Shown: positions 34,747 through 42,057 of the stretch, piece by piece
How positions within the stretch are numbered: position 1 is the stretch's first letter
Layout of the letters: every line of letters starts with the position of its first letter
Origin: an uncultured Bacteroidota bacterium
Lineage (GTDB): Bacteria > Bacteroidota > Bacteroidia > Chitinophagales > Chitinophagaceae
NCBI GenBank assembly: GCA_903926605.1
Contig: CAIYJV010000215.1
Span: forward strand, 1 to 42,114
DNA: 42,114 nucleotides
Direction of reading: 5' to 3'
Made by a program: the position numbers and the translations under genes
Notes under the pieces: model-generated
What the model was told of the DNA's origin: nothing
The model's database searches: none
Seen by the model: the letters and a program-made list of their open reading frames with translations, nothing else

Positions 34747-36003
34747 TTAGTCCAGCCATTGATGTGAGGCTATATGAGACAATATGGTTTGCGTGGCACC
34801 TATATGATGGCTCATAAATTTTTTAAGTCCGGCAGAGATCTCAGCGCGATACGCAGTGTCTGTGATCAGCTTTTGCAGAATAGCAGAATAAGTTTCTTTG
34901 TCGGAAACGGGGAAAGCGTAGCCTGCAGCTACGAGCGCATTGGCCTCTATGAACTTCTGGTAGACCGGACCGAAGACAACGGGCAAGCCATACACGGCAG
35001 GTTCGAGAATATTGTGAATGCCGCCCTTGGCAAATCCGCCACCAATGTAGGCCAGATCGCCATAGGCATACAAGCTGGACAGCATACCAATATTGTCTAT
35101 CACCAGCACGCGCCTGGAGGGGTCTTTTTTACCAGCCATCCATTCTGAATACAATATCACCTGATCTGCAAACAACTGCGTGATCTGGACCAGGTGCGAC
35201 TCATGTATCTCGTGAGGTGCGATGATCATTTTCCAATCTGGCGGTAACTCATCCATACAACCCGAAAGCAGCTTTTCGTCAGCGGGCCATGTACTGCCGG
35301 CAATAAGTACCTGTGCCGTGCCCTTGAATTCTGTAGCCACAGGCAACGCCCTCACTCTGCCCGCTATATCTGCAACACGATCGTACCGGGTGTCTCCGGC
35401 CACCACCACATTGGAAGCGAAACCAATGTCGCGCAACAGACCGGCCGACATATCGTCCTGCACAAATAGGGTTGTAAAGCAACCCAGCATTTTCCGGAAC
35501 AGCCCGCCATGCCATTTGAAAAAAGGCTGTTGCGGCCTGAACGCTGCCGATACAAGTAGCGTGGGAATACCGCAACGCCTGAGCTGGGAAAGATAAAAAT
35601 ACCAAAACTCGTACTTGACGAAAATAGCGATATCGGGTTTGATGAGCGCAATAAAATCGGACGCATTTTTTTTGCTGTCCATAGGCAGGTAACAAACCAG
35701 ATCTGCCTGATCATAATCCTTACGTATCTCGTATCCGGAAGGGGAGAAAAACGTAAGCACTATGCCATGATCCTTGTACTGTTTCCGTATGGCTTCTATC
35801 AGTGGTCTTCCCTGTTCAAATTCGCCGAGTGAAGCACAATGTATCCAGATTTTTTTCTTGCCGGCCAGGGCCTGCGTATTTATTTGTTGCCTCCAGTTCT
35901 TTCGTCCCTTGATCCACTGGTTTGCCTTGTCGCTGAACGGATACGCCAGCACAATACCAAGCTTATAAAGCGCGCAGAAAATATGGTAGAGAAAAAGTGG
36001 CAT
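34747..36003 (-). CDS. waaA: 3-deoxy-D-manno-octulosonic acid (Kdo) transferase
   Basis: This 418-aa GT30 enzyme adds Kdo to lipid A precursors at the inner face of the cytoplasmic membrane. The N-terminus 'LFLYHIFCALYKLGIVLAYPFSDKANQWIKGR' is the typical anchor and start. Conserved blocks include 'WIHCASLGEFEQGRPLIEA', 'LTFFSPSGYEIRKDY', 'FVKYEFWYFYL', 'GSTWPADE', and 'YIGGGFAKGGIHNILEPAVYGLPVVFGP' near the C-terminus. ATG 36003 is preferred over TTG 36009. With lpxB it covers two steps of lipid A-Kdo assembly in this window, though they are 32 kb apart. Confidence 0.95.
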   Translation of the reverse strand: MPLFLYHIFCALYKLGIVLAYPFSDKANQWIKGRKNWRQQINTQALAGKKKIWIHCASLGEFEQGRPLIEAIRKQYKDHGIVLTFFSPSGYEIRKDYDQADLVCYLPMDSKKNASDFIALIKPDIAIFVKYEFWYFYLSQLRRCGIPTLLVSAAFRPQQPFFKWHGGLFRKMLGCFTTLFVQDDMSAGLLRDIGFASNVVVAGDTRYDRVADIAGRVRALPVATEFKGTAQVLIAGSTWPADEKLLSGCMDELPPDWKMIIAPHEIHESHLVQITQLFADQVILYSEWMAGKKDPSRRVLVIDNIGMLSSLYAYGDLAYIGGGFAKGGIHNILEPAVYGLPVVFGPVYQKFIEANALVAAGYAFPVSDKETYSAILQKLITDTAYRAEISAGLKKFMSHHIGATQTILSHIASHQWLD

Positions 36004-36314
36004 GTACAAAAAAACGGCAGCGAATTGTTTGGTAAAAATACGGTTTGATTTTTATAGCGCAGACTAATTCCCGGGAGCTGTTGTATGGGAACATGCAATT
36101 CGCATTTTGTGAATTACGTGTTGACAACCCAAGCATGTTTTTGAAAAAAAACAAATTATTTTTTTTGGTAGAAAAAAAACTATCTAATATTGTATCAGGA
36201 TAGCATTTACTAACCCATCCTTAATAACAGTCCGGCAACCACACAACATTGCCGGACTTTTTTTTTAGGCTGAAACGTAGACTACGAGCGGATTTCAGCA
36301 AAATCACTTTTTAT
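36004..36314. other. Intergenic region before rluE
   Basis: No standard-length gene. An AT-rich part (36134-36200) includes a 22-codon frame (ATG 36134, 'MFLKKNKLFFLVEKK'), followed by a strong plus-strand terminator with no plus-strand gene ahead of it. A small RNA or attenuated leader of rluE is possible. Confidence 0.35.
36229..36266 (+). terminator. Strong Rho-independent terminator, upstream of rluE
   Basis: Perfect 10-bp stem, AGTCCGGCAA paired with TTGCCGGACT, 10-nt loop, then nine Ts. It faces the plus strand, although the gene to its left (waaA) is on the minus strand and reads away. Confidence 0.85.
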
Positions 36315-36905
36315 ATGTCGCGCTACTTCGCATTCAATAAGCCTTACCGCGTGTTGTCGCAATTTTCTCCCGAGGCAGATAAAAAAACACTGGCAGATTT
36401 TTTTCAGGGCATACCTAAAAATGTATATCCGGTTGGCAGGCTCGACTACGACAGCGAAGGTTTGCTTTTACTCACCGACGACAAATTGCTCACACAACAA
36501 TTGCTGGACCCATCACGCCAACATGCACGGACGTATTTGGTGCAGGTGGATGGCGATGTTACAGAGGCGGCATTACAAAAATTGAGGCAGGGTGTGCAGA
36601 TAAATGTGGATGGTAAAATGTACCTGACCAGAAAAGCGCAAGCCGAAAAAATAAGCGCGCCCGTCTGGCTTTGGGACCGCGACCCGCCCGTGCGTTTCCG
36701 GAAAGAAATTCCCACATCGTGGATATCGCTCGCACTTACCGAAGGCAAGAACAGGCAGGTTAGAAAAATGACCGCGGCTGCAGGATTTCCCACCCTGCGG
36801 CTCCTGCGTTTTTCTATCGGCAGTCTCAATGTGGCAGATCTGGCTCCGGGTAGCTGGCGCGAATATGGCGACGAACTGAAAAAACAGCTGTTCGCCAGCA
36901 AGTGA
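36315..36905 (+). CDS. rRNA pseudouridine synthase, RluE/RsuA type
   Basis: From ATG 36315 this is 196 aa with no S4 domain. It opens 'YFAFNKPYRVLSQFSPE' and carries the catalytic Asp44 in 'GRLDYDSEGLLLLT'. Later blocks 'LTEGKNRQVRKMTAAAGFPTLRLLRF' define the RluB/E/F and RsuA group. Size and lack of S4 fit RluE, which makes pseudouridine in 23S rRNA (2457 in E. coli). The exact target is inference. The 22-residue upstream extension lies over the terminator and is not used. Confidence 0.92.
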   Translation: MSRYFAFNKPYRVLSQFSPEADKKTLADFFQGIPKNVYPVGRLDYDSEGLLLLTDDKLLTQQLLDPSRQHARTYLVQVDGDVTEAALQKLRQGVQINVDGKMYLTRKAQAEKISAPVWLWDRDPPVRFRKEIPTSWISLALTEGKNRQVRKMTAAAGFPTLRLLRFSIGSLNVADLAPGSWREYGDELKKQLFASK

Positions 36906-36984
36906 TCGTGTTGTTGAAAAAGTGACAATTGCCATCCCAACACAGTTTTATTTGTCTGTATGTGATGTGAATTATCTAAAAATC

Positions 36985-37017
36985 TTTCCTGTATTTAGTG
37001 AACGTTAATTACTTTTG
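36985..37017 (+). promoter_or_regulatory. Promoter of adk
   Basis: TTTC (36985-36988), 21 nt, TACTTTTG (37010-37017). Perfect -7 box, one mismatch in -33. The leader would be about 15 nt. Confidence 0.5.
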
Positions 37018-37037
37018 TCGCATTGAAAACGCGCACT

Positions 37038-37613
37038 ATGTTCAACTTAGTTTTGTTTGGCCCTCCCGGAAGCGGAAAAGGAACTCAATCTGAAAATATA
37101 ATAGCCACTTATAAATTGCAGCATATCTCTACCGGAGATCTGTTGCGTTCAGAAGTAACTAACCGGACCACGCTGGGTCTGGAAGCGAAAAAATTTATGG
37201 ACCAGGGTATGCTGGTGCCAGACGAAGTTGTGATAGGAATGATAAGCAGCAGGATCGATGAATCGGGCGATGCGCGCGGTTTCGTGTTCGATGGCTTTCC
37301 CCGTACCGAAGCTCAGGCTTTGGCGCTGGACAAGCTGCTCGAGTTCAAAGGCACCTCCATCAATCTGGTATTGTCGCTTGAGGTAGAAGAACAACAACTC
37401 ATCAAGCGGCTCATCAATCGCGGCGCCAGTTCAGGCCGAAGCGACGACAACGAAGAGGTGGTCACCAAGCGCATCAAGGAATATCATGCCAAGACCAAGC
37501 CAGTTGCCGGCTATTACGAACACCAGGGCAAGTTGGTGACGGTGAATGGTGAAAAATCTGTAGAAGACACTTTCAAGTTACTTTCGGCACATATCGGACA
37601 GTATATTTCTTAG
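37038..37613 (+). CDS. adk: Adenylate kinase
   Basis: This 191-aa enzyme catalyses ATP + AMP to 2 ADP. It starts 'MFNLVLFGPPGSGKGTQ' with the P-loop at residues 8-15. 'ISTGDLLRSEV' and 'FDGFPRTEAQA' contact AMP, and 'RLINRGASSGRSDDNEEVVTKRI' forms a short LID without zinc cysteines, normal for Bacteroidota. ATG 37038 is preferred to TTG 37023 as the family starts right at the first beta strand. It is followed by obg at about 100 nt. Confidence 0.97.
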   Translation: MFNLVLFGPPGSGKGTQSENIIATYKLQHISTGDLLRSEVTNRTTLGLEAKKFMDQGMLVPDEVVIGMISSRIDESGDARGFVFDGFPRTEAQALALDKLLEFKGTSINLVLSLEVEEQQLIKRLINRGASSGRSDDNEEVVTKRIKEYHAKTKPVAGYYEHQGKLVTVNGEKSVEDTFKLLSAHIGQYIS

Positions 37614-37711
37614 CACCGTTGCACCCAACGCAGCGCAGTTTTTGGCAGGGACAATATCCCTGGCGGCATTTGGCTTGTAGTTTCGTAATTTTACCATCTT
37701 ATTAAGCCAAA

Positions 37712-38719
37712 TTGGAAAAAGGAAATTTCGTAGACCACATCAGGATATTCTGCCACTCCGGCAAAGGAGGCGCGGGCAGTGCGCATTTTGCGCGTACCAA
37801 GTTCAACGCCATGGCGGGTCCCGACGGCGGCGACGGCGGCAGGGGCGGACATATCATACTGCGCGGCAACAGCCAGTTGTGGACCCTGCTGCACATGCGC
37901 TACTACAAAAACGTAAAGGCAGAAGATGGCGTATCGGGCAGTAAGAACAAATGCACGGGCGCCGAAGGCAAGGACATTATTCTGGAGGTGCCACTGGGCA
38001 CCGTGGCCAGCGACGAAGAGACCGGCGAAGTAGAAGCAGAAATACTGCACGACGGTGAAGAGATCGTATGGCTGCCGGGTGGCCGTGGCGGCTTGGGTAA
38101 CTACAACTTTGCCACCCCCACCAATCAGGCTCCCGAATATGCACAGCCCGGCGAGATGGGTGTGGAAGGCTGGAAGTCGCTGGAGCTGAAGATACTTGCC
38201 GACGTAGGTCTGGTGGGATTCCCCAATGCGGGCAAGTCTACGCTCTTGTCTGTGCTCAGTGCCGCAAAGCCCAAGATAGCCAACTATGCCTTTACCACAC
38301 TGGCGCCTCAACTGGGCATCGTGTCTTACCGGGAGAACAGGTCGTTCTGCATGGCAGACTTGCCAGGGATAATAGAAGGCGCGGCAGAAGGCAAGGGCCT
38401 GGGTCATCGCTTCCTGCGCCATATAGAAAGAAATGCCGTGTTACTGTTCCTGATCCCCGCCGATGCCGAAGACTATGGCAGGGAATTCGAGATCCTGATC
38501 AGCGAGCTGGAACAATATAATCCCGAACTGCTGCACAAAAAAATGGTGATCGCCATATCCAAGTCAGAGATGCTGGACGAAGAATTGAAAGTGGCCATTG
38601 CAAAAACACTACCCGACAACATACCCCACGTCTTTATATCATCCCTGGCCAGCCAGGGGCTGGTAGAGCTGAAAGACGCCCTGTGGCGCGCACTTACCGA
38701 AGAAGACCACCAAGCGTAA
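37712..38719 (+). CDS. obg: GTPase Obg/CgtA, TTG start
   Basis: Obg is a GTPase for 50S ribosome assembly and stress control. This 335-aa protein has the glycine-rich Obg fold at the N-terminus ('[19 protein letters not shown]', '[13 protein letters not shown]') and a G domain with '[12 protein letters not shown]' near residue 168, '[25 protein letters not shown]' and an altered G4 'AISKSEML'. No ATG is available at the natural start. TTG 37712, two codons after an in-frame stop context (TAA 37703), is the only start that keeps the conserved 'NFVDHIRI'. The rhodanese gene follows by 24 nt. Confidence 0.96.
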   Translation: MEKGNFVDHIRIFCHSGKGGAGSAHFARTKFNAMAGPDGGDGGRGGHIILRGNSQLWTLLHMRYYKNVKAEDGVSGSKNKCTGAEGKDIILEVPLGTVASDEETGEVEAEILHDGEEIVWLPGGRGGLGNYNFATPTNQAPEYAQPGEMGVEGWKSLELKILADVGLVGFPNAGKSTLLSVLSAAKPKIANYAFTTLAPQLGIVSYRENRSFCMADLPGIIEGAAEGKGLGHRFLRHIERNAVLLFLIPADAEDYGREFEILISELEQYNPELLHKKMVIAISKSEMLDEELKVAIAKTLPDNIPHVFISSLASQGLVELKDALWRALTEEDHQA

Positions 38720-38743
38720 CAACCGAAGCAACGGCGCGGCCAC

Positions 38744-39043
38744 ATGCAACAACTGTCTGTACACGAATTGAAACATTGGATAGAGACAGGCAGGGATTTT
38801 CTGCTCGTGGACGTAAGAGAACTGACCGAACACCTGGATTATAATATTGGTGGGGAGTGCATACCCCTGGGTACGGTCATGAGCCGGAAACAGGAATTGG
38901 ATAAGGACAAAGACCTGGTATTGTATTGTGAAAAGGGAATTCGCAGCGTGATAGCGGCCCAAAGGCTTGAAGGCCATGGATTCGGCCGGTTGTACAATAT
39001 GTCTGGCGGAATAAGCGCATGGAAAGCAATGCAAAAGGGATGA
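38744..39043 (+). CDS. Rhodanese-like single-domain protein
   Basis: This 99-aa protein has a single rhodanese domain: 'LLVDVRELTEHLDYNIGG', active-site loop 'LYCEKGIRS' with Cys62, and 'YNMSGGISAWK'. It can carry sulfur as a persulfide; partners are not known. A role in sulfur transfer or redox sensing is inference. It lies 24 nt after obg and is probably co-transcribed. Confidence 0.92.
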   Translation: MQQLSVHELKHWIETGRDFLLVDVRELTEHLDYNIGGECIPLGTVMSRKQELDKDKDLVLYCEKGIRSVIAAQRLEGHGFGRLYNMSGGISAWKAMQKG

Positions 39044-39090
39044 AGAAATAAATTATTTGACAAAAATTTTCAAGTTATCGACAAAAACAT

Positions 39091-39120
39091 TTTGAAACAA
39101 AGGAGATGTTATTATCTTTG
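39091..39120 (+). promoter_or_regulatory. Promoter of tRNA-Lys
   Basis: TTTG (39091-39094), 18 nt, TATCTTTG (39113-39120), a perfect Bacteroidota match. The tRNA begins about 97 nt further on, so a 5' leader of about 90 nt would be removed by processing. Confidence 0.65.
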
Positions 39121-39217
39121 CGCTCCGATTTGAAAAACAATCGGTGGAAATAGTTCTTATAAATAGATAATTAAGTACGATAACAAGTAGTAAAATACTT
39201 GTGCAAAACTTGGTTAA

Positions 39218-39290
39218 GATTCCGTAGCTCAGTTGGTAGAGCAATACACTTTTAATGTATGGGTCTTGGGTTCGAGTCCCAACGGGATCA
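39218..39290 (+). tRNA. tRNA-Lys (TTT anticodon)
   Basis: Acceptor GATTCCG/CGGGATC (one G-U), D stem GCTC/GAGC, anticodon stem ATACA/TGTAT around CTTTTAA (anticodon TTT), and the T arm with TTCGAGT. Discriminator A at 39290; CCA is not encoded. Shortly after the tRNA terminator the sequence turns AT-rich, as tRNA-integrated islands often do. Confidence 0.97.
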
Positions 39291-39304
39291 CACTTATCAC
39301 AATC

Positions 39305-39335
39305 AAAGCCGCTCCCAGAGCGGCTTTTGTGTTTT
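39305..39335 (+). terminator. Terminator after tRNA-Lys
   Basis: Ten-bp perfect stem, AAAGCCGCTC with GAGCGGCTTT, 3-nt loop CCA, then a TTGTGTTTTT tail. It lies 15 nt beyond the tRNA. Confidence 0.8.
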
Positions 39336-39407
39336 TATGCAGTCAGGGGTGGCAGAAAATGTGGCACTTTTCAATTCTACGATTACCTTTATTCAAAGTT
39401 GAATTTT

Positions 39408-40058
39408 ATGCGTCACGGCAATATGGAACGAAATACTCAAAGTAGTATTACCTCGTATAAACTGACTATCTATTTATTAGCCGTATTTGTATTCGTTGGA
39501 TGTGCCTTAAAACCACACGATCAGGCTGGAAAAGATTTTCCCTCAACAGAGTTGAAATTCTCGGCTTATACGTGGCACCAAAATGAAAATACTGATTCGT
39601 GGGATTTTTACTTGGCAAATTATTTAGAAATAGACAGTAATGGACATTTTGTGTTGATGCGTCATGAGAAATTTGCGGGTAGAATGCTTTATTTTTCAGG
39701 TCATTTCACAGACGCTACTTTTAGTCAAATAAAAGGCATTCTTCAAAATAGAACTTATGAAAATGATTATACTTGGAAAGTTGAATCGGGTTCAATCTAT
39801 GACGGCTTTACATATACAATAGATTATAGGGGCTTCAATCGTGAAAGAAAAGTAATACAGTTTATTCCAAACAATAGCCCAGAGCCTATCCGTATTTTGA
39901 GAAAAATACTTGATTCAATATGTTATGAAACCAATACTGATAAATTAGACACATTATTCATAGATGACTACGCTTGTGAATTAAAAAAGTCTTTTCGTCC
40001 AAGCCTACTTCCGAAAGTTAAACCAACCGTGAAATTTTCTCCTCCTATTACAAAGTAG
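39408..40058 (+). CDS. Orphan lipoprotein in the AT-rich region
   Basis: From ATG 39408 this is 216 aa (ATG 39423 is also possible, 211 aa). A hydrophobic segment ends 'LAVFVFVGC', a good lipobox. The mature part is unrecognised: charged and aromatic, with 'HFVLMRHEKFAGRMLYFSGHF' and 'VESGSIYDGFTYTIDYRGF' in the middle and a Pro/Lys-rich end. Codon use (AAA, AAT, TTA and ATA favoured) differs from the genes to the left, suggesting recent arrival. It ends 10 nt before the first hairpin repeat. Confidence 0.75.
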   Translation: MRHGNMERNTQSSITSYKLTIYLLAVFVFVGCALKPHDQAGKDFPSTELKFSAYTWHQNENTDSWDFYLANYLEIDSNGHFVLMRHEKFAGRMLYFSGHFTDATFSQIKGILQNRTYENDYTWKVESGSIYDGFTYTIDYRGFNRERKVIQFIPNNSPEPIRILRKILDSICYETNTDKLDTLFIDDYACELKKSFRPSLLPKVKPTVKFSPPITK

Positions 40059-40068
40059 AACGGTAATT

Positions 40069-40252
40069 GCGTCTCCGGGTAGTCTCCCGAAGGGGACTCC
40101 CCGGCACATTCAAGCCTGTCCAAACGTACTGTTGGCATTTGCGTCTCCGGGTAGTCTCCCGAAGGGGACTCCCCCGGCACTTTCAAGCCTGTCCAAACGT
40201 ACTGTTGGCATTTATACCGAAGAGTCCCTTTCAGGAGACTCTTCGGAGACGT
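40069..40252 (+). repeat. Tandem GC-rich hairpin repeats (partial copy plus full copy)
   Basis: Copy 1 (40069-40140, 72 nt) and copy 2 (40141-40213, 73 nt, two differences) are nearly identical; copy 2 continues into a second hairpin (40217-40246). Each copy has hairpin A (CCGGGTAGTCTCCC against GGGGACTCCCCGG, loop GAA) and a small hairpin CCAAAC/GTTGG. Hairpin B pairs CCGAAGAGTC with GACTCTTCGG. The whole full unit starts GCGTCTCCG and ends CGGAGACGT, so its ends are inverted. A third copy lies at 41688. Confidence 0.9.
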
Positions 40253-40269
40253 AAAAAAGAAATTATTCT

Positions 40270-40422
40270 TTGAAAAAAGTAATCAACTTGTTAAGTCGTA
40301 ATGGCAAATCACTCCGTGAAATTGCTACCGAGTTAAACGAGGCAGGCTTCAAAACAGCCAGAGGCAGTAGTTTCAGCGCCGAACAAGTAAGAAGATTGAT
40401 AAACAAATCTGTTGCCGCATAA
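40270..40422 (+). pseudogene. 50-aa fragment like the recombinase-domain HTH of serine recombinases
   Basis: A short frame from TTG 40270 to TAA 40420-40422 reads 'VINLLSRNGKSLREIATELN' and continues 'EAGFKTARGSSFSAEQVRRL'. This matches the recombinase-domain helix-turn-helix that binds DNA in large serine recombinases ('IA..LN..G..T..G..W....V..IL' pattern). The catalytic resolvase domain is absent, so it is most likely a remnant, or a stand-alone DNA-binding microprotein. It begins 18 nt after the repeat block. Confidence 0.6.
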
Positions 40423-40452
40423 CTGAAAAATGTGCCTGTAATACATTTTAAT

Positions 40453-40460
40453 TAACTTTG
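40453..40460 (+). promoter_or_regulatory. -7 box of the second orphan lipoprotein gene
   Basis: TAACTTTG matches TAnnTTTG and lies 10 nt before ATG 40470. No good -33 box. Near-leaderless if used. Confidence 0.35.
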
Positions 40461-40469
40461 ATCCTTAAT

Positions 40470-41081
40470 ATGAAAACATACAGACAAAGTATTCTGATTG
40501 TCTCCCTGATTACTTTAATAATCACATGCTCATGCAATTATCATTATTATACTGAAACAGATACAAAAGGTGTTAAACACAGGCTAAAAGAATACAAATC
40601 AGGGGATTTACAACAAAAGGAAGATGACAAATTGATAGTAAAAAAATATTACAAGCCTGAAAATTACTTTGTTGATTCAACTTGCATTTCTAAATCAGAC
40701 ACCTCCGTAGATTGTGATACAATAAAAATTATTATTCACCCCGACTCAAAAGAATATACTTGCCTTTTTACAAAGGGAATTATTCCATGTCGTTTATTAA
40801 GTTTATTGTATGGCGAGAAAAATGATCCTATGAGAATAGGCCTTATTACAAACAAAGAAATAATTGATACTACCCCAAAAACTCTTATTATTTACAAAAT
40901 GCATCATCTTGCTTTTATCAAAACCGGAGACACAAGAAGAATAATAAGTTTCAAAATGACACCTTATACTTATTACATTGAACTAACGAATGAGAAAGCA
41001 GGAAGAAAAACTACAACAAAGGAATTTATTGAAAATTCACATCTAACTTGGTGTTTCAAATCTCCCAAAGTAGAGATTTAA
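40470..41081 (+). CDS. Second orphan lipoprotein in the AT-rich region
   Basis: From ATG 40470 this is 203 aa. The signal peptide 'LIVSLITLIITCSC' ends in Cys20 or Cys22, either of which could be lipidated. The mature part has Tyr/Lys-rich sequence ('KKYYKPENYF') and three further cysteines around 'STCISKSDTSVDCDTIKI' and 'CLFTKGIIPC', perhaps disulfide-bonded. No family recognised. A short TTG extension to 40458 is less likely. Strong A/T codon bias as in its neighbours. Confidence 0.75.
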   Translation: MKTYRQSILIVSLITLIITCSCNYHYYTETDTKGVKHRLKEYKSGDLQQKEDDKLIVKKYYKPENYFVDSTCISKSDTSVDCDTIKIIIHPDSKEYTCLFTKGIIPCRLLSLLYGEKNDPMRIGLITNKEIIDTTPKTLIIYKMHHLAFIKTGDTRRIISFKMTPYTYYIELTNEKAGRKTTTKEFIENSHLTWCFKSPKVEI

Positions 41082-41183
41082 TGTGCCTTCATTTCATCAA
41101 TGCTACTTTCAATTACAACTGAAAACATATAGGGGTGGCAAATTTATTGTGCGATACACTAAATTTACTTGTAAATAAACAAG

Positions 41184-41231
41184 ATGAAGTATCTATTTTT
41201 AATAATCACTTTAATATCAAATATATAGTCA
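41184..41231 (+). pseudogene. Signal-peptide segment cut by an in-frame amber codon
   Basis: ATG 41184 reads 'MKYLFLIITLISNI', then TAG (41226-41228), then Ser and straight into the next CDS in the same frame. If TAG were a Tyr codon the product would be a normal secreted protein with 'NIYSMAQ' as cleavage site. Confidence 0.6.
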
Positions 41232-41699
41232 ATGGCCCAGAATAATGTTGAAAAACAATCAATAATAAAGCAAATAGAATTGGATAGCTTTTCTAACCGG
41301 ACTGCATTTGAAATGGCTTCAAAGATTATTGAATTAGCAAAAAATCGAAATCAAAATATAGCTGTTGAAATAATGAGGCTCAACTATACTATATTTCTAT
41401 ACGTTGACGACAACCTTCCTGCTGACAAGCATAATTGGCTTAGACGAAAGGCGAATGTGGCAAAGCAATTTGAAGAAAGTTCTTTAAGTGTAAAAAATGA
41501 CCTAAAGGAAGGTAATATGACTTTAGAAAAGACTTTTGGTCTTGATGAAAAAGATTTTATTGCTAAAGGAGGTTCAATTCCAATATTTATAAAAAACGTC
41601 GGAATGGTAGGAGTTATAACCGTTTCGGGTTTGCATGATGAAGAAGATCATAAAATAATTATAGATGCCTTAAAGGGTAAATTTTTCTTCTCCGGGTAG
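41232..41699 (+). CDS. UPF0303 / haem-degrading-fold (GlcG/HbpS-like) protein
   Basis: This 155-aa protein matches the UPF0303 branch of the Haem_degrading (DUF336) family: 'WLRRKANVAKQFEESSLSVKNDL', 'FIAKGGSIPIFIKNVGMVGVITVSGLHDEEDHKIIIDAL'. Members form oligomers; some bind haem or cobalamin, but the role of this branch is not settled. The readable start is ATG 41232 ('MAQNN'), yet a signal peptide lies in frame just upstream behind an amber codon. The last residues 'FFFSG' and the TAG stop come from the hairpin repeat that overlaps the 3' end, so the original C-terminus may have been replaced. Confidence 0.82.
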   Translation: MAQNNVEKQSIIKQIELDSFSNRTAFEMASKIIELAKNRNQNIAVEIMRLNYTIFLYVDDNLPADKHNWLRRKANVAKQFEESSLSVKNDLKEGNMTLEKTFGLDEKDFIAKGGSIPIFIKNVGMVGVITVSGLHDEEDHKIIIDALKGKFFFSG

Positions 41700-41797
41700 T
41701 CTCCCGAAGGGGACTCCCCGGCACTTTCAAGCATGTCCAAAAGTTTTTTGGGCATCTATACCGCAACGTCCATTTCTAGAGGCTCTACGGAAACATA
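41688..41797 (+). repeat. Third copy of the hairpin repeat
   Basis: Hairpin A is identical to the earlier copies. The middle hairpin has changed sequence but is kept: CCAAAA/TTTTGG instead of CCAAAC/GTTGG. The distal hairpin B (41761-41790) is degraded. It overlaps the stop codon of the UPF0303 gene and lies 1.4 kb from the 40069-40252 block. Confidence 0.88.
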
Positions 41798-41827
41798 AGG
41801 TGATTACTACCTTGTTTAACCCACTAC

Positions 41828-41968
41828 CTAGCTAATTTTTTTATTGTATATTTTAACTAAGAACTTTACAGTAAAATATGCGAGCAATATAAATAGTATC
41901 GCCAAAACAAAAATTGCCCACATTAGTAGTAGAATAATTAATAAGTCAACTCCACCAACTCCACACAT
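41828..41968 (-). CDS. Small membrane protein (46 aa), tentative
   Basis: A minus-strand frame from ATG 41968 gives 46 aa: 'MCGVGGVDLLIILLLMWAIF' then a hydrophobic run and a basic tail 'KFLVKIYNKKIS'. It is one long helix with the positive end inside. A purine-rich AAGAAG lies 8-13 nt upstream. Hydrophobic short frames can arise by chance in AT-rich DNA, so this stays tentative. Confidence 0.35.
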   Translation of the reverse strand: MCGVGGVDLLIILLLMWAIFVLAILFILLAYFTVKFLVKIYNKKIS

Positions 41969-42044
41969 AAATTTACTTCTTAGGTTTTGGCAATAGTTTT
42001 TTTGACGTTGGGGCGGTCAATAACTTCTGATCTACAACGTATTT

Positions 42045-42052
42045 TACCTTTG
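42045..42052 (+). promoter_or_regulatory. -7 box near the right edge
   Basis: TACCTTTG matches TAnnTTTG. No clear -33 box. Transcription would start about where the inverted repeat at 42058 begins and run out of the window. Confidence 0.3.
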
Positions 42053-42057
42053 TATCT

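Noticed and set aside
40069-40213. CRISPR-like tandem repeat
   Set aside because: Only two tandem units with no spacers and no cas genes.
40067-40273. 68-aa frame made wholly of the hairpin repeats
   Set aside because: It is the repeat read as protein, including a duplicated 'RLRVVSRRGLP' block; no start signal.
39345-41140. 10-mer AGGGGTGGCA at 39345 and 41131, considered as an att-like direct repeat
   Set aside because: A few chance 10-mer matches are expected in a stretch this long and the flanks do not align.
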